This document shows, one piece after another, positions 63,516-64,000 of a DNA stretch of 64,000 nucleotides (its first letter is position 1; each line of letters opens with the position of its first letter). This DNA comes from JAGORM01 sp964406795 (lineage in GTDB: Bacteria > Patescibacteriota > Microgenomatia > Levybacterales > GWA1-39-11), in assembly GCA_964406795.1 (NCBI GenBank), contig CAYOTA010000003.1:1-64000 (forward strand), read 5' to 3'. The position numbers were made by a program, and so were the translations under genes. Under the pieces are notes generated by a model. That model made no database searches and was not told the origin of the DNA. It was given only the letters and a program-made list of their open reading frames with translations.

Positions 63516-64000
63516 TGAAAAAATTTTTGTATGCAATCTTCTTTATTATTCTTCTAACCTTTGTTATACGACAAAGCGCTGGTATTGTGTATGCACAGGA
63601 GCAAACCGGAACACCTACCCCTACACCCACACAAGGAGTAGATAATTCAAAGCTAAACAGCCTACAAAGTCAGATTAATGAGTATCAAACCAAAGTAGTT
63701 GAGCTGCAGGGGCAGGCAAAGACTCTAAACTCCCAAATCCAGATAATGGATAATCAGATAAAATTAACAGAATTAAAAATTGATGAGGCACGGGAGCGTT
63801 TATTAGAGATCACTGATAATATTGAAGCAGCTCAAAATAGAATTGGAGGTTTGGAGCAAGACATATCAGTTTCAGCAAAGGCGCTTATTGGCCGCATAAA
63901 TGCCACCTATCAGGTGGGACGTATTGATCCATGGCAAGTTTTTCTAACGTCAGATAACATTTCCAATTTTTTAACTCGTCTTACCTATCTACGAGTAGTT
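63515..64000 (+). CDS. EnvC/PcsB-like coiled-coil murein hydrolase activator, 3' end outside the window
   Basis: From ATG 63515 the frame stays open to the window edge (162 codons). It has a signal peptide MKKFLYAIFFIILLTFVIRQ ending near YAQEQ, a short TPTPTPT linker, then a coiled coil (from about residue 47: SKLNSLQSQINEYQTKVVEL, and onward to INATYQVGRID and FLTSDNISNF). This is the N-terminal half of PcsB/EnvC proteins, which FtsEX controls. The C-terminal hydrolase or LytM domain, if any, is beyond the window. The TAATG overlap makes it the third gene of the ftsEX operon. Confidence 0.8.
   Translation, partial: MKKFLYAIFFIILLTFVIRQSAGIVYAQEQTGTPTPTPTQGVDNSKLNSLQSQINEYQTKVVELQGQAKTLNSQIQIMDNQIKLTELKIDEARERLLEITDNIEAAQNRIGGLEQDISVSAKALIGRINATYQVGRIDPWQVFLTSDNISNFLTRLTYLRVV

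Overview
The window reads as a stretch of a small-genome bacterium of the Candidate Phyla Radiation (Patescibacteria), most likely near the Microgenomates. The case rests on a combination: a transketolase split into two genes, an archaeal-type fused phosphopantetheine adenylyltransferase/dephospho-CoA kinase, an AT-rich genome with tightly packed and overlapping genes, many single-helix surface proteins with Pro/Thr-rich linkers, and standard stop codon use (TGA is a stop). The phylum is inferred from gene content; no rRNA or tRNA gene was seen. A run of 100 N (9243-9342) shows this is a scaffold join.

Layout. 0-1.1 kb: an AbiEii-type toxin-antitoxin pair and a C-terminal remnant of UMP kinase. 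1.1-9.5 kb: surface proteins, namely three tandem paralogues (the third broken by an in-frame TAA) and a 1209-residue Cys-rich secreted protein whose 3' end runs into a tandem repeat. 9.6-16 kb: DUF378, pterin dehydratase, 6-phosphogluconolactonase, a GIY-YIG/palindrome element, split transketolase, glycerate kinase and a CofE-like ligase. 16-20.4 kb: RNase Y, a CMP-kinase-like protein, HU, miaA and rnpB. 20.4-30 kb: a UvrD-like helicase-nuclease, an FNR-like reductase, rmuC, a SpoU methyltransferase, topA and tsaD. 30-36.7 kb: envelope proteins, greA and an M20 peptidase. 36.7-42.3 kb: acetyl-CoA synthetase, an ACT protein, a possible acetyltransferase, an HDAC-family deacetylase and the CoA-synthesis fusion. 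42.3-50 kb: lysS, rdgB, serS, a 14-codon Lys-rich microgene and secA. 50-54.4 kb: a coupled four-gene operon built around a NodU/CmcH carbamoyltransferase. 54.4-64 kb: envelope proteins, a uracil-DNA glycosylase, MazG, prfB, and ftsE-ftsX followed by an EnvC/PcsB-like coiled-coil gene cut by the window edge.

How the parts work together. The acs-ACT-GNAT?-HDAC order resembles the Bacillus acsA/acuABC locus, where acetyl-CoA synthetase is controlled by reversible lysine acetylation; here an enzyme for the last two steps of CoA synthesis is attached. Transketolase, 6-phosphogluconolactonase and glycerate kinase are pieces of a reduced carbon metabolism. FtsEX plus a coiled-coil activator is the usual divisome-linked system controlling cell-wall hydrolysis.

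Expression signals. About twenty genes have a -10 hexamer ending 6-8 nt before the start codon and no Shine-Dalgarno, the signature of leaderless mRNAs. Only a few genes (HU, DUF378, the 14-codon microgene, a 38-codon ORF) have strong Shine-Dalgarno sequences. Several stop codons lie inside hairpins, and several gene 3' ends are followed by degenerate copies of themselves. At least two families of structured dispersed repeats are present. One brackets a GIY-YIG nuclease gene and has also inserted in frame into miaA.
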